From Phycisphaerales bacterium (GTDB lineage Bacteria; Planctomycetota; Phycisphaerae; Phycisphaerales; SM1A02): a stretch of 64,000 nucleotides of DNA. This document shows, one piece after another, positions 44,782 through 53,314 of the stretch. Below the pieces are notes generated by a model. It made no database searches and had not been told where the DNA came from. It saw only the letters and a program-made list of their open reading frames with translations. A program made the translations under genes and the position numbers. The first letter of the stretch is position 1. Every line of letters starts with the position of its first letter. Location of the stretch: positions 1-64,000 of the forward strand of contig JAKVBV010000002.1 of assembly GCA_022446965.1 (NCBI GenBank), read 5' to 3'.

Positions 44782-45611
44782 GTCGAGGCCTTTCCAGCAT
44801 CACTCGCGTCGGCCGAACCGGCGTCAGCGTCGTCGCCTGCAGTGGCGGCGCCGAGATGGTGCATCAAGCGATCGGCCAGATTGGCCACGGGCACAGGGCG
44901 TTCGAGTCGGCCTTCTACAGCCAAGGACACGGTGCCGGTTTCTTCACTCACGACCACCACAATCGCGTCAGTTTCCGCCGACAGTCCGATGGCGGCGCGG
45001 TGACGAGAGCCCAGGCCCGAGGGCACCGTGCCTTCTTCGGCGAGGGGAAACTGCACGCCCGCGGCAACAATGCGGTCGCCGCGAATCACCACGCCCAAGT
45101 CATGCAGCGGGCTGTTGGGCCAGAAGATCGACTGCAGCAGCGGGGCGGACAGACGCGCATCAAGCAACTGGCCCACTTCCACCAGTCCACCAAGTCGGAC
45201 GGTGCGCTCGATGGCGATGATGGCACCGAATTGACCGCGGGCCAGCAGATCGACAGCGTCGGACACGGCCTCCACGCCGGTGGCCAATTCGCGATTGGTG
45301 CGGCGGAAGAACGGGGCTTGGCCAAGTCGAATCGCGGCTTGGCGCAATTCCGGTTGGAAGATCACCACCAACATGATGGCCACGAGGCTCACGAACGACT
45401 CGACGAGGTAGTCCAGTCGGGCGAATCGTTCGGTGCTCAGGCCCACCAGCTGCAACAGAATCAGCAGGACCAACAGCACGGCGAAGCCACGCAGCACACC
45501 GGCGCCGCGGGTGCCACGCAAGAATCGATAGGCCACGTAGACGACGATCCAGATGATCGCCAACTCCACGAGGAGTTCTAATAGATCGATGCTCTGCAGG
45601 GCTTGTGGCAT
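44778..45611 (-). CDS. cdaA: Diadenylate cyclase CdaA (DisA_N domain), altered DGA motif
   Basis: Makes cyclic di-AMP from two ATP. 277 residues. Three N-terminal membrane helices (LVELAIIWIVVYVAYRFLR and following) precede the DisA_N domain at about 95-250. The second catalytic motif is intact (GLGSRHRAAIGLSAETDAI), but the first reads PLHDLGVVI where PLHDGAVII is usual; the Asp is kept, Gly-Ala is Leu-Gly. The start at 45611 is by homology (MPQALQSIDLLELL). The C-terminus is Ala/Asp-rich. Operon with the YbbR-domain gene. Confidence 0.88.
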   Translation of the reverse strand: MPQALQSIDLLELLVELAIIWIVVYVAYRFLRGTRGAGVLRGFAVLLVLLILLQLVGLSTERFARLDYLVESFVSLVAIMLVVIFQPELRQAAIRLGQAPFFRRTNRELATGVEAVSDAVDLLARGQFGAIIAIERTVRLGGLVEVGQLLDARLSAPLLQSIFWPNSPLHDLGVVIRGDRIVAAGVQFPLAEEGTVPSGLGSRHRAAIGLSAETDAIVVVVSEETGTVSLAVEGRLERPVPVANLADRLMHHLGAATAGDDADAGSADASDAGKAST

Positions 45612-45656
45612 GAGAGAAGGAAGGCTGGGGTCACCACCGGGTGATTCCCTTGCCTG

Positions 45657-45664
45657 AGTATACT
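45657..45664. promoter_or_regulatory. Palindromic -10 box shared by cdaA and the divergent gene
   Basis: AGTATACT reads TATACT, a near-perfect -10, on both strands. It is placed about 45 nt before each start codon (cdaA at 45611, hypothetical at 45705). Confidence 0.5.
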
Positions 45665-45667
45665 TGG

Positions 45668-45692
45668 CCTGCCGCCGACCTTTGGCGGCAGG
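45668..45692 (+). repeat. Hairpin in the 5' leader of the gene at 45705
   Basis: CCTGCCGCC (45668-45676) and GGCGGCAGG (45684-45692), a 9-bp GC stem with a 7-nt loop. It starts 4 nt after the -10 box and ends 12 nt before the ATG, just before an AGGAAG ribosome site. Possible mRNA stabiliser or translation control. Confidence 0.45.
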
Positions 45693-45704
45693 CAGGAAGA
45701 CCAC

Positions 45705-46217
45705 ATGGCGATCGATGAATACAGCGTCGGCAAGATCACTCGTACCTGCGGCCGTTCAGGCCGAGCATTGGAGCCCGATGAGGTCTGTATCGCCACCCTG
45801 TGCGAGAACGCCGAGGGCCAGTTGGAGCGTGTGGACTTCGCCGAGGAGGCCTGGTCAGACGACGATCGCCCTGAGGGCTTCTTCAGCAAGTGGAAGACCA
45901 CCGTGCCAGCCGACGACGGCCCGCGACGGGCATTCGTGGATGACGCGGCCTTGTTGGACATCTTCGCTCGACTCGACGGCGATGAGCGTCGTGACCGCAT
46001 GGCCTTCCGGTACGTGTTGGCACTGGTACTGCTCCGCAAGCGGCTGCTGAAGTTCGAAGGCCGTTGCGATTCGGACGAGGGCGACGTGTGGCTGCTGCGA
46101 CCAAGAGGTGAAGACGCCGGCCCACCCATGGAAGTGGTTGATCCGGGCCTCGATGACGAGGCCATCGTGGCGGTGAATGAACAGCTCGGCGAGATTCTTC
46201 ATGGCTCGCTGGGTTGA
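45705..46217 (+). CDS. Protein of unknown function, small and acidic
   Basis: 170 residues, no signal or membrane helix. The opening (ITRTCGRSGRALEPDEVCIA) carries a pair of Cys that could belong to a small zinc or treble-clef element, with a third Cys in TLCENAEG. The middle contains FFSKWKTTVPADDGPRRAF and DRMAFRYVLALVLLRKRLLK. I have an impression of a conserved planctomycete hypothetical family but no function. It overlaps the following lipoprotein gene by 17 bases. Confidence 0.7.
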   Translation: MAIDEYSVGKITRTCGRSGRALEPDEVCIATLCENAEGQLERVDFAEEAWSDDDRPEGFFSKWKTTVPADDGPRRAFVDDAALLDIFARLDGDERRDRMAFRYVLALVLLRKRLLKFEGRCDSDEGDVWLLRPRGEDAGPPMEVVDPGLDDEAIVAVNEQLGEILHGSLG

Positions 46218-46977
46218 AGCCGGGTGTGTCGCATTCGGCGTCATGGTGACCGGCTGCACGAGCACACAGCCCGTCAACACGCCAGGTGATGCGGTGACAG
46301 GGATGGCCTCGGCCACGTCCGCGGCGTCGATCGATCGTCTGCATCTTGAAGGCCTCGTTGAGCTGCACTGGACCGACGAGGATGGGGCGCACCGCGAGCA
46401 GGGCGATTTGGAAGTGTGGATGGACGGACATGATCGAGTGTCCATGCGCGTCACCAAGTTCGGGGATGTCTACCTGTGGATGGGCGTGACGCCGGATACG
46501 GGCTTCTTTCTCTTTGACCTCACCAGCGAAGACACGGTGCTTGTCACAGGGACACCCACAGACGGCCCGGTGTGGATGCGCACCCCCAATCTGCTGCGCC
46601 GCATGCTGGGCATGGCTCCAGTGCCTGAAGCCGCCACCGTGGAGGCCATCGACAATGCGGTCACGATCACATGTCCCCGTGAAACAGGGGGCGAAGATGT
46701 GCTCACGCTCGATCAGACTGGTCGTCATCTGACCGCACTGCAGTTGAGCCTCGACGATGGCACGCCGGTGCAGGTGCGACATCGCGACCACGGCAACGGT
46801 GTGGATCTGGGCGTGATCCAGCTGGCCCGTTTCGTGGATGTCCAAGTGGACGGCGATCTTGTGCGGCTTCGCTTCGCCCATGGCACGGCCAATGGCGAGC
46901 TTCCGCTGGCCGTGTTCAATCTCAAGCGTCTGACACAGGCGATGCGACCCGATCGCGTCGAACGGCTGCGAAACTGA
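46201..46977 (+). CDS. Outer-membrane lipoprotein-like protein
   Basis: 258 residues with a lipoprotein signal (FGVMVTGCTST, lipobox V-T-G-C). The body resembles the open beta-barrel of LolB/LolA-like proteins (LEGLVELHWTDEDGAHREQG, VSMRVTKFGDVYLWMGVTP, LTALQLSLDDGTPVQVRH). It could take part in lipoprotein or lipid handling at the outer membrane; this rests on fold impression only. The start at 46201 (MARWVEAG) lies inside the end of the previous gene. Confidence 0.7.
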   Translation: MARWVEAGCVAFGVMVTGCTSTQPVNTPGDAVTGMASATSAASIDRLHLEGLVELHWTDEDGAHREQGDLEVWMDGHDRVSMRVTKFGDVYLWMGVTPDTGFFLFDLTSEDTVLVTGTPTDGPVWMRTPNLLRRMLGMAPVPEAATVEAIDNAVTITCPRETGGEDVLTLDQTGRHLTALQLSLDDGTPVQVRHRDHGNGVDLGVIQLARFVDVQVDGDLVRLRFAHGTANGELPLAVFNLKRLTQAMRPDRVERLRN

Positions 46978-47012
46978 TCTCCGATCCCTCGGTGTGTCGA
47001 TGACAAGAGTGG

Positions 47013-48167
47013 ATGTTCAAGGGGAACGACACATCGCCGCTGCGCATCGCCTTGCTGGGGCCACCTCCGGCCGGGCTGGCGACCTCGACGGTGGACGTGG
47101 ACCACTGTGACGCCCCCGGTGGACTGGCGGCGCTGGCCCGTCGTGGCCGAGTGGACGTCGTGCTGGTGGCCACAGGCGCATGGCCTGAGGCCGAGCGTGA
47201 GCTTGCCGCCATCGATCCTGCCCTCAATGTGCTGCGGCACGTGCCCGGCGAAACCATGCCGCTGTGCATGCTTGAACACGCCGCGGGGCTGCGTCGACAG
47301 GAAGACGAATTGGCCCGGGCACGGCTGACGCCCACCACTCAGTGGACATTGACAGGCGACTCTGATGCCATGGCTGGTCTGCGGGGAAGAATTCGCCAGG
47401 TGGCCGACAGTCCCTCGCCCGTGATCGTGGCCGGTGCAACAGGGACACCGCTCGAGGCGGCCGCGGCACTCCTGCATGCCCATGCCGGGGGCGGCCCATT
47501 GCTCACGGTCGATCTTCGCAGGCCTGATGCGGCCACCGTGCTGTGCGGATGTTCAGGCTCATCTGCCGCCGTGGCACTGGCCGCCGGAGGCTCGCTGCTG
47601 GTGCAGCATGTAGACGCGGCCGATGAGGTCGTGGCGGCCATGCTTACAGCCTTGTCCCAAGGCAGATGGCAACGTGCAGGCGATCTGGTCGATCGTCCTG
47701 TGTCGTGCCGACTCATCGGCACGGTGCAGCGTGATCCAGCCCTCCCCGGCACCGTCTCGGCCGCGGCCGGCTTGCCCGAAGGGTGGGCCGCCAAGGTGAT
47801 TCGCGTGCCCACCTTGCTCGAGCGAGCGGACGACATCCCCATGCTCACGGCCCAACACATGGCGGGTGAAGACGTGATGGCCGATCCTGGCGTGGCCCAC
47901 GATTACCCGTGGCCAGGCAATGACCAGGAACTCACCTTGCGGTGCACGTTGGCGGCGCTCTCGCAGCAGGCACCATCGGCGGGGGCACTCGTGTGCGATG
48001 GCGACAGCACGCTGGCAGACTTGGAGCGGCAGGCCGTGCTGGCCACTCTGCGGGCACAAGGTGGCCATCGGCGACGCACGGCGGCGGCGTTGGGCATTGG
48101 CTTGCGCACCTTGGGGGTGAAACTTTCACAGTGGCGCAAGGCGCAACTGCTGCCCCCGGGCATCTGA
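47013..48167 (+). CDS. Degenerate NtrC-family regulator, ATPase motifs lost, Fis-type HTH kept
   Basis: 384 residues arranged as receiver-like region (about 1-95), linker, AAA+-like domain (about 110-320) and Fis-type helix-turn-helix (LERQAVLATLRAQGGHRRRT, AAALGIGLRTLGVKLSQWR). The AAA+ part aligns by shape: Walker A position reads VAGATGTPLEAA instead of GESGTGKE, Walker B position reads GGSLLVQHVD instead of GGTLFLDEI, and the GAFTGA loop that contacts sigma-54 is absent. The later LIGTVQRD and IRVPTLLERADDIPML segments keep the family pattern. It probably binds DNA without ATP hydrolysis or sigma-54 activation. The start at 47013 lacks a clear ribosome site. Confidence 0.78.
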   Translation: MFKGNDTSPLRIALLGPPPAGLATSTVDVDHCDAPGGLAALARRGRVDVVLVATGAWPEAERELAAIDPALNVLRHVPGETMPLCMLEHAAGLRRQEDELARARLTPTTQWTLTGDSDAMAGLRGRIRQVADSPSPVIVAGATGTPLEAAAALLHAHAGGGPLLTVDLRRPDAATVLCGCSGSSAAVALAAGGSLLVQHVDAADEVVAAMLTALSQGRWQRAGDLVDRPVSCRLIGTVQRDPALPGTVSAAAGLPEGWAAKVIRVPTLLERADDIPMLTAQHMAGEDVMADPGVAHDYPWPGNDQELTLRCTLAALSQQAPSAGALVCDGDSTLADLERQAVLATLRAQGGHRRRTAAALGIGLRTLGVKLSQWRKAQLLPPGI

Positions 48168-48168
48168 A

Positions 48169-49230
48169 TCACGCTTCGCGTTTGAACGTCGACCGCTGCA
48201 CCATCAGCTCGAGCGTTTGGGCGACGAGGTGCGCCGTGCTGTCATCAAGCCTACCGTGCAGCGGCAGTGCGATGAGGCGGGGGGCCAGCGCCGCCGCCAG
48301 CGAACAGGTGTCGGTCGCTTGAGATGGCAGTGATGACGCTGGGGCAATCTCAATCTCGTGTCGACCCATCCCCGCAATGATCTCGTCGCGTTCATCGTCG
48401 GCAAGGGCATCATCGAGTCGAACGATGAATCGGGCCCAGTGTTGATGCTGCAATGTTGGCAAGGTGATGTCCTTGGCACCTGCGAGCGCTCGCACGTAGG
48501 ACTCTGCAGCCCGGCGACACGCGTCCATGGTGTCGTCGATGCGTTCGAGTCGTCCCATGGCCTGCACGGCCTGCGCAGGAGACATCGCGGCAGGCATGGG
48601 GCCGTCGACGCTGCTGCACATCGAGCGACAGGCCGCGGCAAGGGTGTCGTCACTGGTGACGACGCCGCCGCCACGTTCGATGCCCCACGGCGTCGCCCGC
48701 CCAACATCGACCAGCGCCGCACGGCCGCGGGCACCCGCCGTCGATGTTTCGGTCTGTATGCCGGCCCATGGACCGACGACTTCCACGAAGGCGACTTCAT
48801 GTCGAACACAGGCGGCAGCCACGGTGTCCACCATGGCCATCGATCCATCGATGGGGCCGGCGAACACAGCTCTCGTGTCTCGAGTCAGGGCGGCGTCGAG
48901 GGCGTCCGCGGAAGGCCCAAGATGCATGGGGTCCACATCGACACACACCAGACTGGCACCCACGAGAGCGACGGCTCCAGCAAGCCTCGGATCGATCAAT
49001 CCACCGGAGAGCACTTCGCATCCGGGCCCCACGCCGGTGGCCTGCAGCAGCAGGACGGCAGCGTCTTCATAGGTCGCGGTGGTGACGGCGTCGGTTTGTT
49101 GGCACCGCGCGGCCAGCGCTGTTTCGAAGCGGGGTACCGCGTCAGGGGTTCGGCCCAGGAGCGCCGCTGTGACAGCAGCACACTCATCTGGCGCGATGGC
49201 AGGTTCAACCAGGTGGATGGAGTCGGGCAC
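48169..49230 (-). CDS. DegT/DnrJ-like PLP-fold protein lacking the catalytic lysine
   Basis: 353 residues with the pattern of sugar aminotransferases of the DegT family: VEPAIAPDECAAVTAALLG, the small-domain start RFETALAARCQQTDAVTTA, SLVCVDVDPMHLGPSADALD and the helix AQAVQAMGRLERIDDTMDAC. Where the family has the Lys that binds pyridoxal phosphate (S-F-x-x-x-K-x-x-x-x-x-G-E-G-G) this protein reads VDVGRATPWGIERGGGV: no Lys. It is therefore likely to be non-catalytic as an aminotransferase, or to act like the rare PLP-dependent dehydratases that lack this Lys. GTG start. It ends 1 bp from the convergent NtrC-like gene. Confidence 0.72.
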   Translation of the reverse strand: MPDSIHLVEPAIAPDECAAVTAALLGRTPDAVPRFETALAARCQQTDAVTTATYEDAAVLLLQATGVGPGCEVLSGGLIDPRLAGAVALVGASLVCVDVDPMHLGPSADALDAALTRDTRAVFAGPIDGSMAMVDTVAAACVRHEVAFVEVVGPWAGIQTETSTAGARGRAALVDVGRATPWGIERGGGVVTSDDTLAAACRSMCSSVDGPMPAAMSPAQAVQAMGRLERIDDTMDACRRAAESYVRALAGAKDITLPTLQHQHWARFIVRLDDALADDERDEIIAGMGRHEIEIAPASSLPSQATDTCSLAAALAPRLIALPLHGRLDDSTAHLVAQTLELMVQRSTFKREA

Positions 49231-49280
49231 GGTGACGGTGGCTCAGCACAGGGGGAGGGATGAGAACGCGACGGACGAAG

Positions 49281-50759
49281 TCACTGCCCATGCGCAATGG
49301 TGGGCATCTGTCGCATGAAATCGTCCAGATGGCCCGTGTGCTTGAGCATCAACCACGCGGCCTGTGTCTGTAGGGGGTGTGACAATCGCCCGCCATCGAC
49401 GGCCAGCGCGAGGCGGTCGATGTCGGTGGGATTCAAGGTGGGGGCCCAGCGTGCTCGCAGCAGCAGCGTCATCGTGTCGTTGGGGCTCAGGCCGATCTGG
49501 CGAATCTGCTGTGCCGTGTGCAGCAGCGCCTGATCCGACACCTGCAAGGCGGCCAACAAGAGCGCCTGTTGGCGGGGGCCTTCGTCGGGTGCATCCGCCA
49601 GCAATCGGCGCATGCGATCAGGTGCGATGCGGTGCAGCGCCACGGCGGCCCGCTGGCCCCGGTCGGCCGTGGTCAGTCGGGCCGACCCGGTGCCGGGCAC
49701 ATGTTCAATCAGACGCTCCAGCGCAGGTTGCACCAGGGTTGGTGGCAGGTCGTCACATGCTTGCAGGAGCCACTCGGTGCTTCGGCCATGGTGCTGGTCG
49801 ACCAGCGCGACCAGCGCCGCGGGGTCACCCGATGTAGCGACGGCTGTCGACGCTGTGGCGATTGTGTCGAGCAGTTTGTCGTCCCCCATGGCCGCACGCA
49901 TGTCGGCCGTGAATGGCGACTGGGTCATCAAGCGAAGCAGGGCCAGATCAACTCGAACTCGATGGCGATCCGCAGCCTGCATGGCTTCGAGCCACCGTTG
50001 ATCACCCACGGTGCGATCCGCTGCTAGCACGGCCAGCAGGGCGTAGCGACGCGGGCCGGGCCGCGATTCGGCTTCGAGCAACGCATCTGCCCACCGTACG
50101 CCCTGGTCAGAGGGGTGGTCCTGCAGGGTGTCCAAAGCGGCAAAGATGGCTTCCAATTGACGAGGGTCTTCCCACATCATGATGCGTCCGTCGAGCCGGG
50201 GAAGCGCCGTCGCGTCGTTATGCGCCGCAAGCACCATCGCAGCGGTTCCCACGGCGTGAGGGTCTGTCGAGTCGAGCAATACCTCAAGCCGTTGGATGTG
50301 CGCCTGCGTGTGGGTGTCGATCGACTCCCGCAGCAGCACGGTGACCAGATGGTCCTGCAGTGTGTCGTCGGTGAGCAGTGCGTCGCGACTCGCTTCGGGC
50401 AGCAGGTCATACTGCATGGCGACGAGCAGCGTTTGCGTCTGCGCCATGGGCGCGGCTTGTTGCAACAAGTCGACCGAGAGCCCGTGGTCGTCCAGTTCGG
50501 CCAGACCGAGCAAGGCATGCACCTGTATCGGCCACTGCGTGGCGTCGGCCAACTCGAGGAACACCGGGCGAAGCGACGCATCCTTGAGCGTGCGCAAGGC
50601 CGCCATGCGGGCGAGGTGGGAGTTGTCCTGTTGGGGCTGCAGACTGTGCCGCATCACTCGATGGGCTGCGGCAAGATCCTGTGCGGAGGTCTCCGCGGTG
50701 GCAGGCGCGCAGAGTGCCTGTAGACACAGGAAAAAGCAGCTGCCAGTGCGCCATCGCAT
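49281..50759 (-). CDS. Secreted HEAT-repeat-like protein, unknown function
   Basis: 492 residues with a signal peptide (FFLCLQALCAPATAE). The mature part is almost entirely helical, with repeated ALRTLKDASLRPVFLELA-, HALLGLAELDDHGLSVDLL- and GTAAMVLAAHNDATALPRLD-like units of about 30-40 residues, the look of HEAT or armadillo repeats. No catalytic motif. TACACT (50767-50772) lies 7 nt before the ATG. Located just downstream of dnaA on the same strand, but with its own promoter-like box. Confidence 0.72.
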   Translation of the reverse strand: MRWRTGSCFFLCLQALCAPATAETSAQDLAAAHRVMRHSLQPQQDNSHLARMAALRTLKDASLRPVFLELADATQWPIQVHALLGLAELDDHGLSVDLLQQAAPMAQTQTLLVAMQYDLLPEASRDALLTDDTLQDHLVTVLLRESIDTHTQAHIQRLEVLLDSTDPHAVGTAAMVLAAHNDATALPRLDGRIMMWEDPRQLEAIFAALDTLQDHPSDQGVRWADALLEAESRPGPRRYALLAVLAADRTVGDQRWLEAMQAADRHRVRVDLALLRLMTQSPFTADMRAAMGDDKLLDTIATASTAVATSGDPAALVALVDQHHGRSTEWLLQACDDLPPTLVQPALERLIEHVPGTGSARLTTADRGQRAAVALHRIAPDRMRRLLADAPDEGPRQQALLLAALQVSDQALLHTAQQIRQIGLSPNDTMTLLLRARWAPTLNPTDIDRLALAVDGGRLSHPLQTQAAWLMLKHTGHLDDFMRQMPTIAHGQ

Positions 50760-50819
50760 GCCTGCGAGTGTACTTTCCTCGGCGATCTCAGGTGGGTTCG
50801 GTCAGGCCGGGGCGGCCGG

Positions 50820-52226
50820 TCAAGGTTGAGCCTGACGGCGAACCCGTTGCAGCAGATCGCCCAGCGGAACCTCAGACTGACCCATGGGCACGCGGATGCC
50901 TGATTTGAGGTCGTCGTCGATTCGACGTTGGCCGGCGATGGCCGAGGAGTGGGATCGACGCTTGAGCGCTTCGGCGATCTCCGGGAAGGAGGCCCCGGTG
51001 CAATCCCGAGCCAGCCATGCCACCATGGCTCGTCCAAGCACCACCCGTGCCGTCCTGGCGTTGCCAGTGAGCGATCCCACGGTGAGGCCCAGGACGTCTG
51101 CTGTGGCCGTGACCAGATCATTCAACCGGATCGGGGCGCGCAAACTGCCACAGTTCAGGGCGGCGCGGACCTCCGAGCAGGTGACGGCACCATCGCCGGG
51201 CGTCAGCATGCGCGCGGCGGCAACGCGAGTGAGCAGGCCTTCCATGGCGCGGACTTCATCACCGGCTTCTGCGGCAACTAGGTCGGTTGCGGCATCGTCT
51301 AGTGCGAGGCCCCGAACCGCGGCGAGTCGACAGGCGAGCGCGCGGCACGTCTGCGGATCCGGCGGTTCAATGCCCACCACGTTGCCGCCACGGCAGCGGC
51401 TGACCAATCCGCGCTGGAAGCGACGGATCTGATCCGGGGCGGCGTCCGACGCCAGGACGACGCGGGCACCGCTGAGGTTGATGGCGTCGATCGTGTGCAG
51501 CAGTTCTTCCTGCGTCCGCTGTTTGCCTGCGACGAAATGCACGTCATCGATGGCCAGCAGCTTCAACCGGCGCAAGCTGCGGCGGAATCGTTCGATGCGT
51601 TTGCTTCGCACGGCCGAGATGTACTCGTTGGTGAACTGCTCACCGGTGACATAGCGCAAGCCTGACCAGCCGTCGCGTTCACCGATGCTGCGGCAGAGGC
51701 CCTGCAGCAAGTGTGTCTTCCCCACACCGCATGGGCCGTGAATGAAAAGCGGCGCCAGTGGTGCCGAACCATCCACAATGCCACTCGTGGCAGCCCAGGC
51801 GAGGCGATTGCTTGGTCCCACGACAAACTCTGACAGGCTCAGCAACCGGCGTCGGGGCGCTGCGGCACGCTGCGCGGTGGGGGCCACCGGTGGGGCCGGG
51901 TCACGGCGCGGTGGGGGTGCATCGCGGGTGACGATCTGCACGCTCGCGTCGTCACCGAGTGTGTGCGCTGCAGCGGCGTCCAGATCACGGCCAAATCGAC
52001 GTGCGATCCAGTCCGCTTCGAACGACGAGCCTGTTTCAATGCGCAACTGGCCGTCTTCGACGGAGAGCGCGGCGCTGCCGAACCACATTTGGAACGGCTT
52101 GGGGCCGATGCGGCGAACAATTTCATCAGCGACAGCGCTGTCGGTGCCTGCAGCGGGCATATGGGTGTCCGCTGCTGGGTCGTCGCCGTCGGATGCGTGT
52201 TGTGATTCGATGGTGTCCACGAGCAT
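50820..52226 (-). CDS. dnaA: Chromosomal replication initiator DnaA
   Basis: AAA+ origin-binding protein. 468 residues: N-terminal domain I (PKPFQMWFGSAALSVEDGQ), a variable Ala/Pro linker, and the AAA+ domain with Walker A (GPCGVGKTHLLQGL), Walker B (KLLAIDDVHFVAGKQRTQEE) and sensor 1 (ARVVLASDAAPDQI). The C-terminal DNA-binding domain includes the helix pair ending RRSHSSAIAGQRRIDDD, where most DnaA proteins have (G/K)RDHTTV. Weak AGGA ribosome site 5 nt before the ATG. The long gene-free DNA upstream (52227-53314) is a candidate oriC. Confidence 0.95.
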   Translation of the reverse strand: MLVDTIESQHASDGDDPAADTHMPAAGTDSAVADEIVRRIGPKPFQMWFGSAALSVEDGQLRIETGSSFEADWIARRFGRDLDAAAAHTLGDDASVQIVTRDAPPPRRDPAPPVAPTAQRAAAPRRRLLSLSEFVVGPSNRLAWAATSGIVDGSAPLAPLFIHGPCGVGKTHLLQGLCRSIGERDGWSGLRYVTGEQFTNEYISAVRSKRIERFRRSLRRLKLLAIDDVHFVAGKQRTQEELLHTIDAINLSGARVVLASDAAPDQIRRFQRGLVSRCRGGNVVGIEPPDPQTCRALACRLAAVRGLALDDAATDLVAAEAGDEVRAMEGLLTRVAAARMLTPGDGAVTCSEVRAALNCGSLRAPIRLNDLVTATADVLGLTVGSLTGNARTARVVLGRAMVAWLARDCTGASFPEIAEALKRRSHSSAIAGQRRIDDDLKSGIRVPMGQSEVPLGDLLQRVRRQAQP

Positions 52227-53314
52227 CGGAATCCTGAAAGGTCTGAACCAAGTCCCTACTCAATGCCCAGCGCACACACGCCCACCTTGGGCGACGACAC
52301 GGTGTCGTCATGTGCGTGCTGAACGCTTCCTACATCAGCCGCAGACGGCACGATGCCGAACCCGTGCTGGCGTTGGCCAGCGGCCGATGAAGATCGGCGG
52401 GGCACGACATCGTGGCCGTCGTTGGCCGTCCCAGCTGCGCTGGCGGTCGTCCGTGTCATCGTGGCCGGATCCGCAGGGGATCCTCGTCGGTGGCGGCCGC
52501 AGACTTGGCTCAAGGCGAGACGCCCAGGCCGTGCGGCATGCCGTGGATCTTCAGGCCAGGCCCGCGTGATGCATGCACGTGGTGTGCATGTGGGTACGCA
52601 AGGCACGCCCCTGCGGTCCTCGGCGGTGGCATCCATCTGCGGGCAGGGCAGGCCTGCGGGCATGATGGCTAGTGCACCGGGGAGCACCGACGATCCCGAC
52701 GACCGGATCGAAGAACACACGAGTGCATTCTTGGCTCCGTGCCCGAGATCCCGGTCGCACCGCAGCGGTGTTCATGACGGCCGTTCGTCCGCTGGCGAGC
52801 TCAGTGGGGTGCGTGCAGGGGAAGGACGAGACGTCCAGCAGCACGATCCACCGGCCTGGCCCTGTCACCATCAGAACTGATGGGCAGCGCCGAGCCATCC
52901 CGTCATCGCGGCAGGGCCACGGTGACCGAAGCCGGTCGGTGGCCAGGCCGTCCCGATTCGGGGCGGAGGCACGCCCGTTGAGTCATCCCGAAGGCGAACT
53001 CAGCGGGCAAGAACGGGGTCGGAACACGTTCGTTGGCGTCGACGAGGGTCGAGCGTGGAACTCGTTTCGATCCGTGGCAACTCCGTTCACATCCGACTGC
53101 ATTCAGGCAGTGGCGTCCTTCCTTGGACATGGAGCAACGTATGGCCGGGTGAGATGCTGCTCAAGGGGCTCAAGGCCATCCACCGTTGCCGCCAGCGGCG
53201 CAAGTGCCCTGCTGGCAAGCACCGCCCGGCTCGAAAAAAGGTTCATCCACAGGTGTTGTCCACACCTTGACGAAGACAGGGTGGACAAGTGATATTTGCG
53301 CCCATGAGTTGCAC
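52227..53314. other. Gene-free 1.1 kb next to dnaA with DnaA-box-like cluster (candidate oriC)
   Basis: The longest non-coding stretch in the window. The open frames across it lack protein character, and no RNase P, SRP RNA or tmRNA signature is visible. At its distal end, within 50 bp, are TCATCCACA (53243-53251), TTGTCCACA (53256-53264) and, on the other strand, TTGTCCACC (53280-53288), each one to a few mismatches from TTATCCACA. An AT-richer GTGATATTTG follows at 53290. Location beside dnaA and box clustering fit an origin, although three boxes is few. Confidence 0.5.

Noticed and set aside
52353-53292. Several open frames in the dnaA upstream region (up to 206 codons)
   Set aside because: Arg/Ser/Pro-rich low-complexity translations, no ribosome site, overlapping each other in several frames; region better explained as non-coding.
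52227-53314. Possible RNase P RNA, SRP RNA or tmRNA in the long gap
   Set aside because: Looked for the conserved GAGGAAAGTCC/ACAGAA, GGAAGCAGCC-type and tmRNA tag signatures; none found.
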